A program made the position numbers and the translations under genes. A DNA stretch of 64,000 bases. Source: CAIKMD01 sp963740675 (GTDB lineage Bacteria > Pseudomonadota > Alphaproteobacteria > ATCC43930 > CGMCC-115725). Numbering within the stretch: the first letter of the stretch is position 1; every line of letters begins with the position of its first letter. Below are positions 27,745-36,806 of the stretch, one piece after another. The stretch lies in NCBI GenBank assembly GCA_963740675.1, contig CAVUFS010000001.1, forward strand, positions 682,001-746,000, in the 5' to 3' direction. Below the pieces are notes generated by a model. The model was not told the DNA's origin. It ran no database searches and saw nothing but the letters and a program-made list of their open reading frames with translations.

Positions 27745-28608
27745 TTATTTGATCGGCCAATTCAGGCATTCGCAGATGGCGCGGCCCATCACCCATTCCT
27801 TGTCGGTCTCGCTCAGGAAGGGCATGTGCTTGGTGAAATGCTCGACAGTCTGCGTATAGGTGAGCTTGTTGCGCTCGAGCATGCGCGTCAGGTCAGTGCC
27901 CCAGAAGCAACGCTGCGGGCCGAAAGCGCGGACGATCTTCTCGACATATTTATTGAGGCCGGGATGCGGGAAGGTAGTCTTCGAATAGCCGGGAACGGCC
28001 GAAATCTTCACGTAGATATTCGGGTGCTTCGCCATCGCGACGGTGCTGTCGATCCAGGGCGCGATGCCGTCATCGACCGTGTGGCCGAGAACGCCCATAT
28101 GATCGACGATAATCTTCAATTTGGGATGCTTCGCTGCGATCGCCTCGAGCTGCGGTTTGCGTTCGGGCGCATGAACCATGGTCGGGATTTTGTGCTCTTC
28201 GGCAAAGGGCCAATACCAATCGGCCGTGCCGTCGGTGATCCATGGGCGATCCTGGTCGCGATGGAAAGTAAGGCGCGTGCCTTTGATCCCCGGCTCTTTT
28301 TCCCATGACCGCAACAGCGCCTTTGCTTCTTCTGGCTTTTCCAGCGGAATGCGTGCCATGACCGCAAAACGGTCGGGATATTTATGCGCGGCCTCGAGGC
28401 CGAAATCGACGCGATCGCCTTCCCAGGAAGGCGGCACGATCAGCGCGCGATCGACGCCCGCTTCGTCCATCAGTGAGCGCAATTCTTCGTAGCCCATCGC
28501 CTTTTCACGGTGGCCGTTCAATTTGATACGGGCCGCGCCCCCTTCAATCCAGGGACGATTGGGGCTTTCCGGGGCCCAGATATGCACCTGCAAATCGACG
28601 ATGAACAT
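27745..28608 (-). CDS. TIM-barrel amidohydrolase (Amidohydro_2, LigI-like)
   Basis: 287 residues from the ATG at 28608, which follows CGGAGGC. Hydrolase or decarboxylase of the amidohydrolase-2 group (2-pyrone-4,6-dicarboxylate hydrolase, sulfomuconolactone hydrolase). The first metal motif is DLQVHIW, with Gln in place of the usual first His; MVHAPE, IIVDHMG and FWGTDLTRM supply later ligands. The Q-x-H variant is frequent in this subgroup and may mean a single or no metal. It precedes the ThDP gene by 41 bases. Confidence 0.87.
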   Translation of the reverse strand: MFIVDLQVHIWAPESPNRPWIEGGAARIKLNGHREKAMGYEELRSLMDEAGVDRALIVPPSWEGDRVDFGLEAAHKYPDRFAVMARIPLEKPEEAKALLRSWEKEPGIKGTRLTFHRDQDRPWITDGTADWYWPFAEEHKIPTMVHAPERKPQLEAIAAKHPKLKIIVDHMGVLGHTVDDGIAPWIDSTVAMAKHPNIYVKISAVPGYSKTTFPHPGLNKYVEKIVRAFGPQRCFWGTDLTRMLERNKLTYTQTVEHFTKHMPFLSETDKEWVMGRAICECLNWPIK

Positions 28609-28724
28609 GCAAAGCCTCCGGCTACCGAGTGGGAACGTGGCTCCCATCTTCATCAGCGCGACGCGCCGTAGAAGCGGTGAAATCGCTAATCATCTGTTGT
28701 CGATCATTGACCAATTCAGGCGTG

Positions 28725-28751
28725 CAAAAGTTCTGAGGCTGCGAGCCTCAG
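28725..28751 (-). terminator. Hairpin terminator after the Ldh-type dehydrogenase gene
   Basis: On the minus strand CTGAGGCT-CGC-AGCCTCAG forms a perfect 8-bp stem followed by AACTTTTG, 22 bases past the dehydrogenase stop. The U tract is short. It likely lowers read-through into the amidohydrolase gene. Confidence 0.55.
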
Positions 28752-28772
28752 ATACAAAGCGCTACGGAACGG

Positions 28773-29825
28773 TCAGGGCGATGGAGAGCCGATGCCGTAT
28801 TTCTCAGCCGCTTTTTTGAGGCTGTTCCACACATCGGCTGAGACAGAGATTCCATCGCGTGCGCGGCTTTCGTAAGCGCGCGCACCGCGTTCACCGGGGA
28901 TAAGAATTTCTTCTTCGGCGCTGAGCCGCGGCAGCTTCTTGATCGTGTCCAACGTTTCGTCGACGGTGCGGCGGAAGGCGGCCGGATCGGTGAAGGCGGC
29001 AATGTCGACGGCGATCAGCGACGCATTCTGCTTGTGACGGCGTCCTTCCGGCGTCTTTTGGTGAAACGCGGTGACGATTGGATTGCTCATCAACCCGCTG
29101 GTCAGCAATTCGAAGGCGAGAGAGAGGCCCGCGCCTTTGGGGCCGCCCAGCGGCATGGGGGTTACGGCGCGCGCAGGGTCGGTCGTGACCTCGCCTTCGG
29201 CCGTCATCGCCGCGCCGTCCGGTAGCTGCCGGTTCTGCGCCTTGTATTGTTGCATCCGTCCCAAAGCCATGACCGCCGTCGCCATATCGAGGATGAGCGG
29301 CGGGTGACGCTCGGCGGGTATCGCAATCGAGATCGGGCTCGTCGCGACAGCGGCGCCGCGCGCGCCGTGATAGGCCATGTTTGGGATGCCGGCGACGAGG
29401 CCGATGCCGACCATGCCGCCGCTCAAAGCAAGGGAGGTGTAATAACCGATCGCGCCGGTATGCACGGTCCCACGCACGCCGGCCCAGGCAATTCCGGTTT
29501 CGCGCGCGGCCGCCATCGCTTCGCGCATCGCGCGGCTCAGCGCGACGGGACCGGGTGAACCGTCGGCATCGATCAGTATGACGCCCGGCCTTGGCCGCGA
29601 CAGGCGCAGCTTTGCGGCGGGCTTCGACTCACCCGAATCGAACAATTCGAGATAACGCGGAACACGGCTCACGCCGTGGGAATCGATGCCCCGGAGATTG
29701 GCCCACACCAAGGCATCGGCCACGGTGCTCGCATCCTCGGCGGGCGTCCCGGCCGCGGCAAAAATATCTCGGACGAGCGCGCGCAACTTATCCGATGGGA
29801 CACGGACGGGCGGTTCCTTGGGCAT
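28773..29825 (-). CDS. Ldh-family (type 2 malate/L-lactate) NAD(P) dehydrogenase
   Basis: 350 residues. Oxidoreductase of the non-Rossmann LDH2/MDHG2 family acting on 2-hydroxy acids or cyclic imines. Conserved: ANLRGIDSHGVSRVPRYLE (catalytic His near 51), GTVHTGAIGYYTSLA, TSPISIAIPA, and PLGGPKGAGLSLAFELL near the C-terminal third. A hairpin and 165 bases separate it from the amidohydrolase downstream, so the five-gene operon may start after it. The divergent LysR gene at 30002 is its likely regulator. Confidence 0.9.
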   Translation of the reverse strand: MPKEPPVRVPSDKLRALVRDIFAAAGTPAEDASTVADALVWANLRGIDSHGVSRVPRYLELFDSGESKPAAKLRLSRPRPGVILIDADGSPGPVALSRAMREAMAAARETGIAWAGVRGTVHTGAIGYYTSLALSGGMVGIGLVAGIPNMAYHGARGAAVATSPISIAIPAERHPPLILDMATAVMALGRMQQYKAQNRQLPDGAAMTAEGEVTTDPARAVTPMPLGGPKGAGLSLAFELLTSGLMSNPIVTAFHQKTPEGRRHKQNASLIAVDIAAFTDPAAFRRTVDETLDTIKKLPRLSAEEEILIPGERGARAYESRARDGISVSADVWNSLKKAAEKYGIGSPSP

Positions 29826-30001
29826 TGTCAGCTCCGCTTGATTTCTCGGCGTGGCCGACGGTGTTCGGCCAACGACCTATCGACCCTATCAAACGGGCAA
29901 AGCTCCAATGAGCGCAGCGACCTAGAGTGTCTGTTGCAGAATTATAACCAATGGGCACAATGAACGTGCCCGAAGCCGTGCGCTTGGGGCGGGGGAAACG
30001 C

Positions 30002-30886
30002 ATGGACCGCTATAAGACGATGCAGACCTTCGTCCAGGTTGCCAAGTATGGCAGCCTCACGGCCGCTGCGCGCTCTTTGGGTATTTCGCGCGCTCTGGTC
30101 TCGCGCCAGATCACCGATCTCGAGCGCCGGCTGCGCGTGCGGCTCCTCAACCGCAGCACGCGTCTCGTCAGTCTCACCGAGCCTGGGCGACGGCATTTTA
30201 TTTTTTGCGAGCGGTTGCTCACCGAAGTCACAGAAGAAGCGATGTTGCTTCTCGGCAACGAGGCTGAGGTCGAGGGCCTGATCAGTGTCGCGACGCCGGA
30301 ATTTGCCGGCGATCTCGATATCGGCGATGCGCTGACGAATTTTTCGACGCGCTATCCCAAAATCAAGATAGAGCTCGTGGTTGGGGAAGTGCTGCGCGAG
30401 CATGGCGCGCTCGAAAACAATTTCGACGTCGTGCTTCAGACCAAGCACAGCCCGGCAATTTTCTCGCACGCGCAACGTGTCGCGCAGCTGCATTACACGA
30501 TCTGCGCTTCGCCGAAATATCTCGCCAATGTTGATGCCCCGCGTGCTCCCGCGGATCTGGCGAAGCTCCGGTGTCTGGTTCATGCGAATGAAACCACATG
30601 GCGCCTATCGAACGCCGGTCGCGGCCGCAAGGTCTCGGTGGAGCCTGCTTTCTCATCCAATTCCTTCGAGGTATTGGCGAAGGCCGCGGGCCAAGGTCTT
30701 GGGATCGCGCCGCTACCAGACCGTCTCGCACAGCCCGAGCTCAAGAAGGGTACGTTGGTGCGGGTGCTTCCGGGATGGCGGTTGCCGGCGCGTTCACTCT
30801 ATGCGGTCTTTACGCGTCACGGTACGCCGCCGCGCCGGGTACGCCTGCTGATCGATTTCCTGTCCGAATGGTTTGCGCGTAAATAA
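30002..30886 (+). CDS. LysR-family transcriptional regulator
   Basis: 294 residues; the ATG at 30002 follows GGGGCGGGGG. The N-terminal winged helix (residues 1-60) has TAAARSLGISRALVSRQITDLE and LLNRSTRLVSLTEPGR. The effector domain begins near 90 with GLISVATPEF. It is divergent from the Ldh-type gene with about 175 bases between, the usual arrangement for control of the neighbouring operon. It is closely similar in plan to the LysR at 35363 (MDRY..M.TFVQV against MDRF..MNTFVQV). Confidence 0.93.
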   Translation: MDRYKTMQTFVQVAKYGSLTAAARSLGISRALVSRQITDLERRLRVRLLNRSTRLVSLTEPGRRHFIFCERLLTEVTEEAMLLLGNEAEVEGLISVATPEFAGDLDIGDALTNFSTRYPKIKIELVVGEVLREHGALENNFDVVLQTKHSPAIFSHAQRVAQLHYTICASPKYLANVDAPRAPADLAKLRCLVHANETTWRLSNAGRGRKVSVEPAFSSNSFEVLAKAAGQGLGIAPLPDRLAQPELKKGTLVRVLPGWRLPARSLYAVFTRHGTPPRRVRLLIDFLSEWFARK

Positions 30887-30895
30887 GAATCCGGT

Positions 30896-31438
30896 CTAGG
30901 CGGGGAGTTGCTTCGCGCCCGCCGGCATATCCACCTCGAAGGCATTGACCGCCATCGCCACCATTGAATAATTGCCGATGAGCGCGGTCAGCTCGACGAT
31001 GGTGGTCTTGCCGATCGCGGCGACCGTCGACCGGAAAGTTGCTTCGGTAACGTGGTGCCGGTGCAGCAACTCGGTCGCGTAATCGTAGACCGCTTGATCT
31101 TCCTGTCGCGCGAATGTCGGCTTTCGCCGCCCCGCGATGGCCGAGATGACATCATCGGCGATTCCGCCTTCGGCCGCGCGTTTCGAATAGGAATGCCACA
31201 TATAGGATGAATCCCAATGGCGCGCCGTCACCAGGATCGCCAGGTCGCGCAATTGGGGCGGGATCGAACTGTCGAAGCGGACGAATTTGCCAAGCGCCTC
31301 GACCCTGTCGCAAAGCTCCGGACTGTAGAGCCAGAGATTGAACGGCCCGCGCACGGCGCCGCGTGCACCGGCAATGCGGTCGTAAAGCTCGCGTTGCGCC
31401 GCCGTCATGTCCGCTTGCTCAATGATGTCGAGTCTCAT
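30896..31438 (-). CDS. Carboxymuconolactone decarboxylase (CMD/AhpD-like) family protein
   Basis: 180 residues from the ATG at 31438; a start ten codons upstream is also possible. All-helical CMD fold: GPFNLWLYSPELCDR, SSIPPQLRDLAILVTARHW, YMWHSYSKRA and the C-terminal ELTALIGNYSMVAM. The peroxidase CxxC of AhpD is absent, so an acid-base role (decarboxylation or isomerisation of a ring-cleavage product) is likelier than peroxide reduction. It converges on the LysR gene with a 9-base gap. A related gene is at 45438. Confidence 0.87.
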   Translation of the reverse strand: MRLDIIEQADMTAAQRELYDRIAGARGAVRGPFNLWLYSPELCDRVEALGKFVRFDSSIPPQLRDLAILVTARHWDSSYMWHSYSKRAAEGGIADDVISAIAGRRKPTFARQEDQAVYDYATELLHRHHVTEATFRSTVAAIGKTTIVELTALIGNYSMVAMAVNAFEVDMPAGAKQLPA

Positions 31439-31596
31439 GATCCGTCCCGCTGGGCTATTCCGCGGCAAAGCTTATAGCGGCGCGCAAGCGTATCATTGGT
31501 CACTGTTCGGCAAGACAGAGTTACGCGGTGCGGCTATCTCGCCGCGACGCCGCCTTGCATAATAGAGATCTGCCATTGGGATGAAGGAAGGCGGTC

Positions 31597-31785
31597 ATGC
31601 CTCATTTCCACGAATATCACGCGCTGTTCAAATGCACGAATTGCCATTGGGACAACGACCAGACAATCGAAGAAGACGATGAGAAAAAGCCGCCTGAGAA
31701 ACAGGTCGCCATCGATTGCTGGCACTGCGGCTGCAGCAATGAGGTGACCGTCAAATTGTCCGAGGGCGAAGGTTCCAAATCCTAG
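31597..31785 (+). CDS. Small zinc-ribbon-like protein
   Basis: 62 residues. KCTNCHWDND and DCWHCGCSNE give two CxxC knuckles with a charged EEDDEKKPPEKQ linker. The acidic, soluble protein probably binds one zinc. A GAAGGAAGG stretch precedes the ATG. It lies 29 bases before a binding-protein gene on the same strand. The function is unknown. Confidence 0.7.
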   Translation: MPHFHEYHALFKCTNCHWDNDQTIEEDDEKKPPEKQVAIDCWHCGCSNEVTVKLSEGEGSKS

Positions 31786-31814
31786 CGTCCTTCAATCGTC
31801 GAGAGAGCGCCGCA

Positions 31815-32825
31815 ATGTCTTTTGCCTTCCGGATTTTTCTCGCACTTTTGACGATTGTCGCGGTCGACAGAGGCGTCGATGCGCAGGCCGAGCCGACCAA
31901 GATCCGGGTCGGCTGGGCCGTCGCGGGCGGCGATGCGCCGCTGCAGCAACTCGGCGACAAGGGAACCGCCCGGCACGAAGGGAAAACCTACGTGCTCGAG
32001 TTGATCCATTTCAACGGCACGACGCCGATGATTTCGGCACTGGCCTCGGGCGATCTCGACGTGACGTCGATGAGCGGCCCGCCGCTCGCGCTTGCCATTG
32101 AGAATGCGCATCTCGCTGATCTGCGGATCATCGCCGATATTTTCCAGGACGGCGTCGGGCAAGGCTTCAGCAATACCTATTTCGTTCTAAAAGACGGCCC
32201 GATCCAAAGCGTCGAGGATCTGAAGGGCAAGATCGCGGCCGTCAATGTCATTGGCGGTGCGGTCGATATCGGGCTCCGCGCCATGACGCAAAAGCACGGT
32301 CTCGAAGCCAAACGCGATTTTACCCTGATCGAATCGGCGTTCCCCAACATGAAGGCGGTTCTTTTCGATCATAAAGCCGACCTGATCGGCGAGGTAACGC
32401 CGTTCGCCTTCGACCCGGAGCTTCAGGCGAAAGCACGCCCGCTTTTCCATCTCAAAGACGTGCTCGGACCGACGCAGCTCATCGTCATGGTCGCGCGGAC
32501 CGGCTTCATCGAGAAAAATCGCGCGGCGTTGACCGATTTTCTCGAGGATAACCTTCGCACGATCGCCTGGTATCGCGATCCAGCGCATCATGACGAAGCG
32601 GTGAAAACCCTGGCTGATTTCACCAAGACCTCGCCGACGATCTGGGCAGGCTGGGCTTTCACGCCGGTCGATGCTTATCGCGATCCCGCCGGCAAGCCGG
32701 ATCTCGATTCATTCGCGCACGGCATCTCGGTCGCCCATGAACTGGGCTTCGTTCCGGCAGCGCTTGATCCGCACCACTATGCCGATTTGTCGATGATCGA
32801 CGAGGCTGCGCGCCGGCTCCGCTAA
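31815..32825 (+). CDS. ABC transporter substrate-binding protein (SsuA/THI5-like), orphan
   Basis: 336 residues with a signal peptide (MSFAFRIFLALLTIVAV, cleavage near AQA). Type II periplasmic binding protein: IRVGWAVAGG, SALASGDLDVTS, FNTYF-like SNTYFVLKDGPI, VEDLKGKIAAVN and a C-terminal HHYADLSMIDEAARRL. It is a clear paralogue of the proteins at 54176 and 62156, which share the LRI.AD..QDG. and YADL...EAARRL blocks. The ligand is unknown. No ATPase or permease gene is in the window. Confidence 0.9.
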   Translation: MSFAFRIFLALLTIVAVDRGVDAQAEPTKIRVGWAVAGGDAPLQQLGDKGTARHEGKTYVLELIHFNGTTPMISALASGDLDVTSMSGPPLALAIENAHLADLRIIADIFQDGVGQGFSNTYFVLKDGPIQSVEDLKGKIAAVNVIGGAVDIGLRAMTQKHGLEAKRDFTLIESAFPNMKAVLFDHKADLIGEVTPFAFDPELQAKARPLFHLKDVLGPTQLIVMVARTGFIEKNRAALTDFLEDNLRTIAWYRDPAHHDEAVKTLADFTKTSPTIWAGWAFTPVDAYRDPAGKPDLDSFAHGISVAHELGFVPAALDPHHYADLSMIDEAARRLR

Positions 32826-32843
32826 GCTCGCCTCAGCGCGGGA

Positions 32844-33884
32844 TCATGCCACCAATTTGCGATGTGCTTCGAGCAAGGCGCGGACGCGTTCGGGATCGCC
32901 GCGGCCCCAGCCGCATTCGGTGCTTACGCCATCCACTTTCGTAAATTGCCGGGCGGCGGCGAGGCGGGCGCGATTGCCGGCGTCGTCATTGAGATGAACC
33001 AATCCGAGATGGATCTCGCTTTCCGGCGGCAACGCCATATCGGCGAGCGGCTTGTAGAAAGCGGGATCGGTGCGCTCTTTCGGGACCGGCAAATGGAAAA
33101 ACTCAATCGGTCGCCGGACCTCTTTGCGAATCTCGTCGATGATCGCGACCATCGTTGCAGCGTCCTTTGGCTGGACCAGGTGCTGGTCCTTGGGGCTGCC
33201 ATAGCAAAGGTGATAACCGAGCTCGATCGGCTGCGGCACGGCATTGCCGATTGTGCCGAGCGTTGATCGGATCTGATCCCGATAATCGGGATCGCGGTCG
33301 GTGAAATAATTCACCCAGACCAGGATTTCCTGTAGCACGTCCCATTGTATGGAGATGCGATCATTCGGCAGCGCCTTGGCGATCTGGGCGACCTCGCCGC
33401 AGAGATGCGCGGTAAAGGCGTCGAGGAATGCGCTACGATATTTCTTTGAGATGTAATTGTAGGTCGGGGCAAGCGGGCTCGGGATCGCAATCTGGAATTT
33501 GACTCCCGCCGGGATCGTGCCGCTGCGTTGCAGCCGGTCGAAGATCGCGAAGGAGTCGATTGCCATGGCGCCGTAGCCCGTGGTGAAGCTGACGTCCTGC
33601 GGAATCACACCGGCGCGGAAGCGGAGCCGCTTCAGCGTGCGATGGACTTCGCCGGTCCAGAGCTTCATCTCGAAGGGCGGCACGTCGGGGTCGATCTCGA
33701 AAGCCGGATGCTTGTCGAGCATGTCCGAGATCATGCCGATCCAGAGCTTGCGCGGTCCGGTTTCGCCGTCCGGCAGCCGGCGCAAGTAAGGGCCGACCGA
33801 GCCCGCGATAGCGCGGAACACGTCCTCGGCGTCGGCGAACGGAACGCTGCCGACGACATGCACCAAGAGCTTTTCCTCGGCCAT
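32844..33884 (-). CDS. MetE-like (UROD/MetE superfamily) TIM-barrel protein
   Basis: 346 residues from the ATG at 33884. The fold and size match the C-terminal catalytic barrel of cobalamin-independent methionine synthase without its N-terminal half. The opening HVVGSVPFADAEDVF and LPDGETGPRKLW are shared with a second copy at 43276. YHLCYGS (H-x-C) and ECGWGRGD (late Cys) sit where MetE places its zinc-binding His641, Cys643 and Cys726, so a zinc-activated thiol or hydroxyl chemistry is possible. It is two bases from the VOC gene in an operon with an extradiol-type dioxygenase. The reaction is unknown; methyl transfer is inference. Confidence 0.8.
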   Translation of the reverse strand: MAEEKLLVHVVGSVPFADAEDVFRAIAGSVGPYLRRLPDGETGPRKLWIGMISDMLDKHPAFEIDPDVPPFEMKLWTGEVHRTLKRLRFRAGVIPQDVSFTTGYGAMAIDSFAIFDRLQRSGTIPAGVKFQIAIPSPLAPTYNYISKKYRSAFLDAFTAHLCGEVAQIAKALPNDRISIQWDVLQEILVWVNYFTDRDPDYRDQIRSTLGTIGNAVPQPIELGYHLCYGSPKDQHLVQPKDAATMVAIIDEIRKEVRRPIEFFHLPVPKERTDPAFYKPLADMALPPESEIHLGLVHLNDDAGNRARLAAARQFTKVDGVSTECGWGRGDPERVRALLEAHRKLVA

Positions 33885-33886
33885 CG

Positions 33887-34333
33887 TCAGCCTTTCTTGT
33901 TTGCGGCGGCAACCTGCTCTGCCGCCTCTTTGCGCCACTCTGGGTTCTCCCAGAAGAATTCGAGACGATTGCCGTCGGGATCGAAGAAATAGACGCTCTT
34001 GTGACGCCCGCGCTCGTGCCCTTCGAGATTGTCGATCGCGGCTTTCTTTTCCTTCAATCGGTCATGGAGCTGATCGAGCACTTCAGGCCCGCCCTGGAAC
34101 TCCATTGCCAGATGATTGAAGCCCCGCCATTGCCGGTCATGCTCCGGTGTGCCGCCGACCTCGAACAGACCAATGTCATGATGGCGATCGCCGAAGGACA
34201 TGAAGGCCATGCGGCGGTCTTCGAAGCGCATGATCAGTTTCATGCCGACCACCTCGGTATAGAATTTCACCGCGACGTCGAGATCTCGCACGTTGAACAC
34301 GACGTGATTGACCCACTTTTTCGGCTCTTCCAT
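33887..34333 (-). CDS. VOC-family metalloenzyme (glyoxalase/dioxygenase fold)
   Basis: 148 residues; the ATG at 34333 overlaps the upstream stop (TGATG) and follows GGGGAGG. Vicinal oxygen chelate repeats: WVNHVVFNVRDLD, GFNHLAMEFQG and FFDPDGNRLEFFWE supply the His/His/Glu metal site. Cotranscribed between the larger VOC dioxygenase and the MetE-like gene. It probably isomerises, cleaves or hydrates a catabolic intermediate; the exact activity cannot be read from sequence. Confidence 0.88.
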   Translation of the reverse strand: MEEPKKWVNHVVFNVRDLDVAVKFYTEVVGMKLIMRFEDRRMAFMSFGDRHHDIGLFEVGGTPEHDRQWRGFNHLAMEFQGGPEVLDQLHDRLKEKKAAIDNLEGHERGRHKSVYFFDPDGNRLEFFWENPEWRKEAAEQVAAANKKG

Positions 34334-35259
34334 CACTGCCTCCCCTTATCGATGCGCGCGCTTATCGGCCTGGGCTGAAAAGCCAGATCGAATTCGCCCG
34401 GATGCTTTTCCCAGATGCGCGGCACCCATCGTTCATCGAGTTGGTCCATGTCGGCGATGAATTCTGTCCGGCCACCGCAAGGATTCTCGAAGAACCAATG
34501 GAAATTGGAGCCGAGGAAATGGCGACCGGGATTGCGCAGGCTCTTCCAGCCGCGGTCCTGCATGTGCAGGCCCCCGATCATGATCTCGTCAAAGCCGGGG
34601 ACTTCGAACGCGACATGATTGTATTCGACGCGATCGGCGCGATGGAGCAGCAGCAGATTGTGATGGTCGCGCGAGGCTTCGCAGCGCATGAAATCGCCGG
34701 CATCGACCGAGCGATCCGACAAGTGAAAGCCTAGCCGCTCCTGATAAAATGCCGAAGCACGCTCGCGATTGTCCTTGCGAATGTGAAAGACAACATGGAC
34801 GAGGCGTAGCGGCTGCACGCGCTCGATCCGCGGAAAGGGTTGATTAATGCGGCCGGCGACCTCGCCGACATTGATCGGATGCGGCTCGATGGCGACGTGT
34901 CTCGGCTTAGCCACCGCAAATCCGATCGGCAGCCCGCTTTCGTCGACCGTATGCAACGTCCCGGCCGCGTCGCGCCGCACCTCGCGGTCGCGCGACAGCT
35001 CCGTCCCGACGGCGTCGAGACCGGCTTCGCTATCGACGCCCCACACGGTGAGGCGCAGCGTTGAGCCGCTTTCGTGGGTCGGCGGAAGAGCAGGGTCGGC
35101 GGCAGCGCGCACATGCACCGTCTGGTTGGTCAGCGTGCGGAATGTCGCGCCGCCCGCGCCCTTGTCCAGGCGCTCCAAGCCGAAGTCGTCGTAATATTGG
35201 ATGCAGCGCGCGACGTCTTCGACGCCATACGTGATCGATTCGACCCGCTGAATGGCCAT
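34333..35259 (-). CDS. Extradiol-type VOC dioxygenase
   Basis: 308 residues, two VOC modules as in 2,3-dihydroxybiphenyl dioxygenase. The N-terminal module (ESITYGVEDVARCIQYYDDFG) has lost metal ligands; the C-terminal module keeps LVHVVFHIRKD (His), YNHVAFEVPG (His) and RTEFIADMD (Glu), the Fe(II) facial triad. It would cleave a catechol-like ring adjacent to the hydroxyls. First gene of the three-gene operon; a LysR gene lies 104 bases upstream on the same strand. Confidence 0.87.
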   Translation of the reverse strand: MAIQRVESITYGVEDVARCIQYYDDFGLERLDKGAGGATFRTLTNQTVHVRAAADPALPPTHESGSTLRLTVWGVDSEAGLDAVGTELSRDREVRRDAAGTLHTVDESGLPIGFAVAKPRHVAIEPHPINVGEVAGRINQPFPRIERVQPLRLVHVVFHIRKDNRERASAFYQERLGFHLSDRSVDAGDFMRCEASRDHHNLLLLHRADRVEYNHVAFEVPGFDEIMIGGLHMQDRGWKSLRNPGRHFLGSNFHWFFENPCGGRTEFIADMDQLDERWVPRIWEKHPGEFDLAFQPRPISARIDKGRQ

Positions 35260-35362
35260 TGGTCACCTCTGGATTGCCCGAAGGCTACATCTTGCACGCC
35301 GAGCAAAGTAAGCAGGCCGCGCTAAACCCAGTGTTGCCGATTGATGACCAATAAGCCTGCGT

Positions 35363-36259
35363 CTACTGCATCGGATGCTCGACGAACCAATGCGTTAGAA
35401 AATCGACGAATTCCCGGATCTTGCGCGGTGCCCGGTCGCCCGGGGCGAAGACGGCGAAGAGCGGACGATCGGGAACCGGATCGTCCCGCAGAACCTCGAC
35501 CAGCTCGCCCGACTGCACGTTGGCTTCCGCGATCCTGCGCGGCAGGAGGGCAATTCCAATCCCGTTGATGGCGCCGTGATGAAGGACACGGAAGCTGTTG
35601 GCAGCAAAATGGGTCGCGACTTTCACCGTCTTGATCCGACGCCCGGTTCCGAAATGCCACGCCGGCTCGTTCATCTGGATGAGGCAGCTATGGCTTTTCA
35701 ACTCGGCCAAATTTGTCGGCTCGCCATGGGCTGCGAGGTAGCTGGGCGCGGCGTAAACCGCGAATTTCAATGAAGCGACCTTCTTGGCGAGCACGGACGA
35801 GTCAGGAATTTGCTTTGTCTGCAAAGCGATGTCGAAACCGTGCGCCAGAAAATCATAGGTCCTGACCGAGAGGCCGCCGAGATGCAGCTCGACACGGATT
35901 TTTGGACGCGTTTCGGCGAAGCTCGCGACCGCGTCCGCGATGTCGAGACTGCCGATCCATTTCGGCGAGATAACCCGCAGCGATCCTTCCGCGGCCTGGT
36001 AGAGCGAAACAATCGAACTCTCTTCGGCTCGCAGGTCCTTGAGCACCTTCTCGCAAAAATTGAAATGCTTGCGACCCGCTGGCGTCAAATGGATCGCGCG
36101 CGTCGTGCGTCGAATCAATTCCAGACCGAGGTTTTCTTCGATCACAGCGAGATGACGTGACACGAGCGGACGCGAGATACCCAACGACTGAGCAGCCATG
36201 GTCAGGCTGCCGCTGCGGACAACCTGAACAAACGTGTTCATGATCGTGAACCGATCCAA
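35363..36259 (-). CDS. LysR-family transcriptional regulator
   Basis: 298 residues. HTH: TMAAQSLGISRPLVSRHLAV and LIRRTTRAIHLTPAGRKHF in the first 60 residues; effector domain from about 90 (GSLRVISPKW). It precedes the extradiol operon on the same strand and is divergent from the VOC/hydrolase/GlcG set at 36405, so it could control either. It shares its N-terminal pattern with the LysR at 30002, suggesting duplication. Confidence 0.93.
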   Translation of the reverse strand: MDRFTIMNTFVQVVRSGSLTMAAQSLGISRPLVSRHLAVIEENLGLELIRRTTRAIHLTPAGRKHFNFCEKVLKDLRAEESSIVSLYQAAEGSLRVISPKWIGSLDIADAVASFAETRPKIRVELHLGGLSVRTYDFLAHGFDIALQTKQIPDSSVLAKKVASLKFAVYAAPSYLAAHGEPTNLAELKSHSCLIQMNEPAWHFGTGRRIKTVKVATHFAANSFRVLHHGAINGIGIALLPRRIAEANVQSGELVEVLRDDPVPDRPLFAVFAPGDRAPRKIREFVDFLTHWFVEHPMQ

Positions 36260-36404
36260 ACGCGCGTCTCACTTGTTACGCTTTTGCAACACTGCATTTA
36301 GATACACTGCCGTTCTCTTTGCAAGCGGCCATCTCTAGCCTCGGCTTTGACGGCGACGCACAATGACGCGTCGCTCGTGCAATGCAGCGCCAGGGAGCGC
36401 GCCC

Positions 36405-36783
36405 ATGCCCGGTAAGATTCACGCGATCCATCACGTTAATTTCCCAACCACCGATCCTGAAAAGACCAAGGAGTGGTACACCAAGGTCTTCGGCTTGAAG
36501 CATGTGGATGTCGGCGCCTTCAGCGACACCAAAGTGCTTCTCATGACGGGCGGTGACTTCGATATCCACTTCACGCCGGTCGACCGAGAAGCGGAAGATG
36601 GATCCGTTCCATTTCGCCGTCGAGATCGAGAACTGGGACGAGATGCTGGCACATCTGAAGGAAATTGGTGTCCGCTACACCAAGCCTTTCTATCGGCCGC
36701 AGAACAACTCCACGCTTTCTTACATCCGCGATCCCGATGGCACGCTCGTCGAGCTGACCTATCACGGTAGCCGCACCAAATAG
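36405..36783 (+). CDS. VOC-family protein, frameshifted
   Basis: From the ATG at 36405, AIHHVNFPTTDPEKTKEWYT and VFGLKHVDVG form the first half. After one extra base near 36590-36598 the next frame continues MDPFHFAVEIENWDEML, YIRDPDGTLVELTYHG to the stop at 36783. The two halves make a complete glyoxalase-fold protein of about 125 residues with His (HH), His (FHF) and Glu (VEL) ligands. The shift is probably a sequence error. It leads a plus-strand set with an alpha/beta hydrolase and a GlcG-like gene. Confidence 0.75.
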
Positions 36784-36806
36784 CGTCTTTCACCAGGGGC
36801 CGCGCA

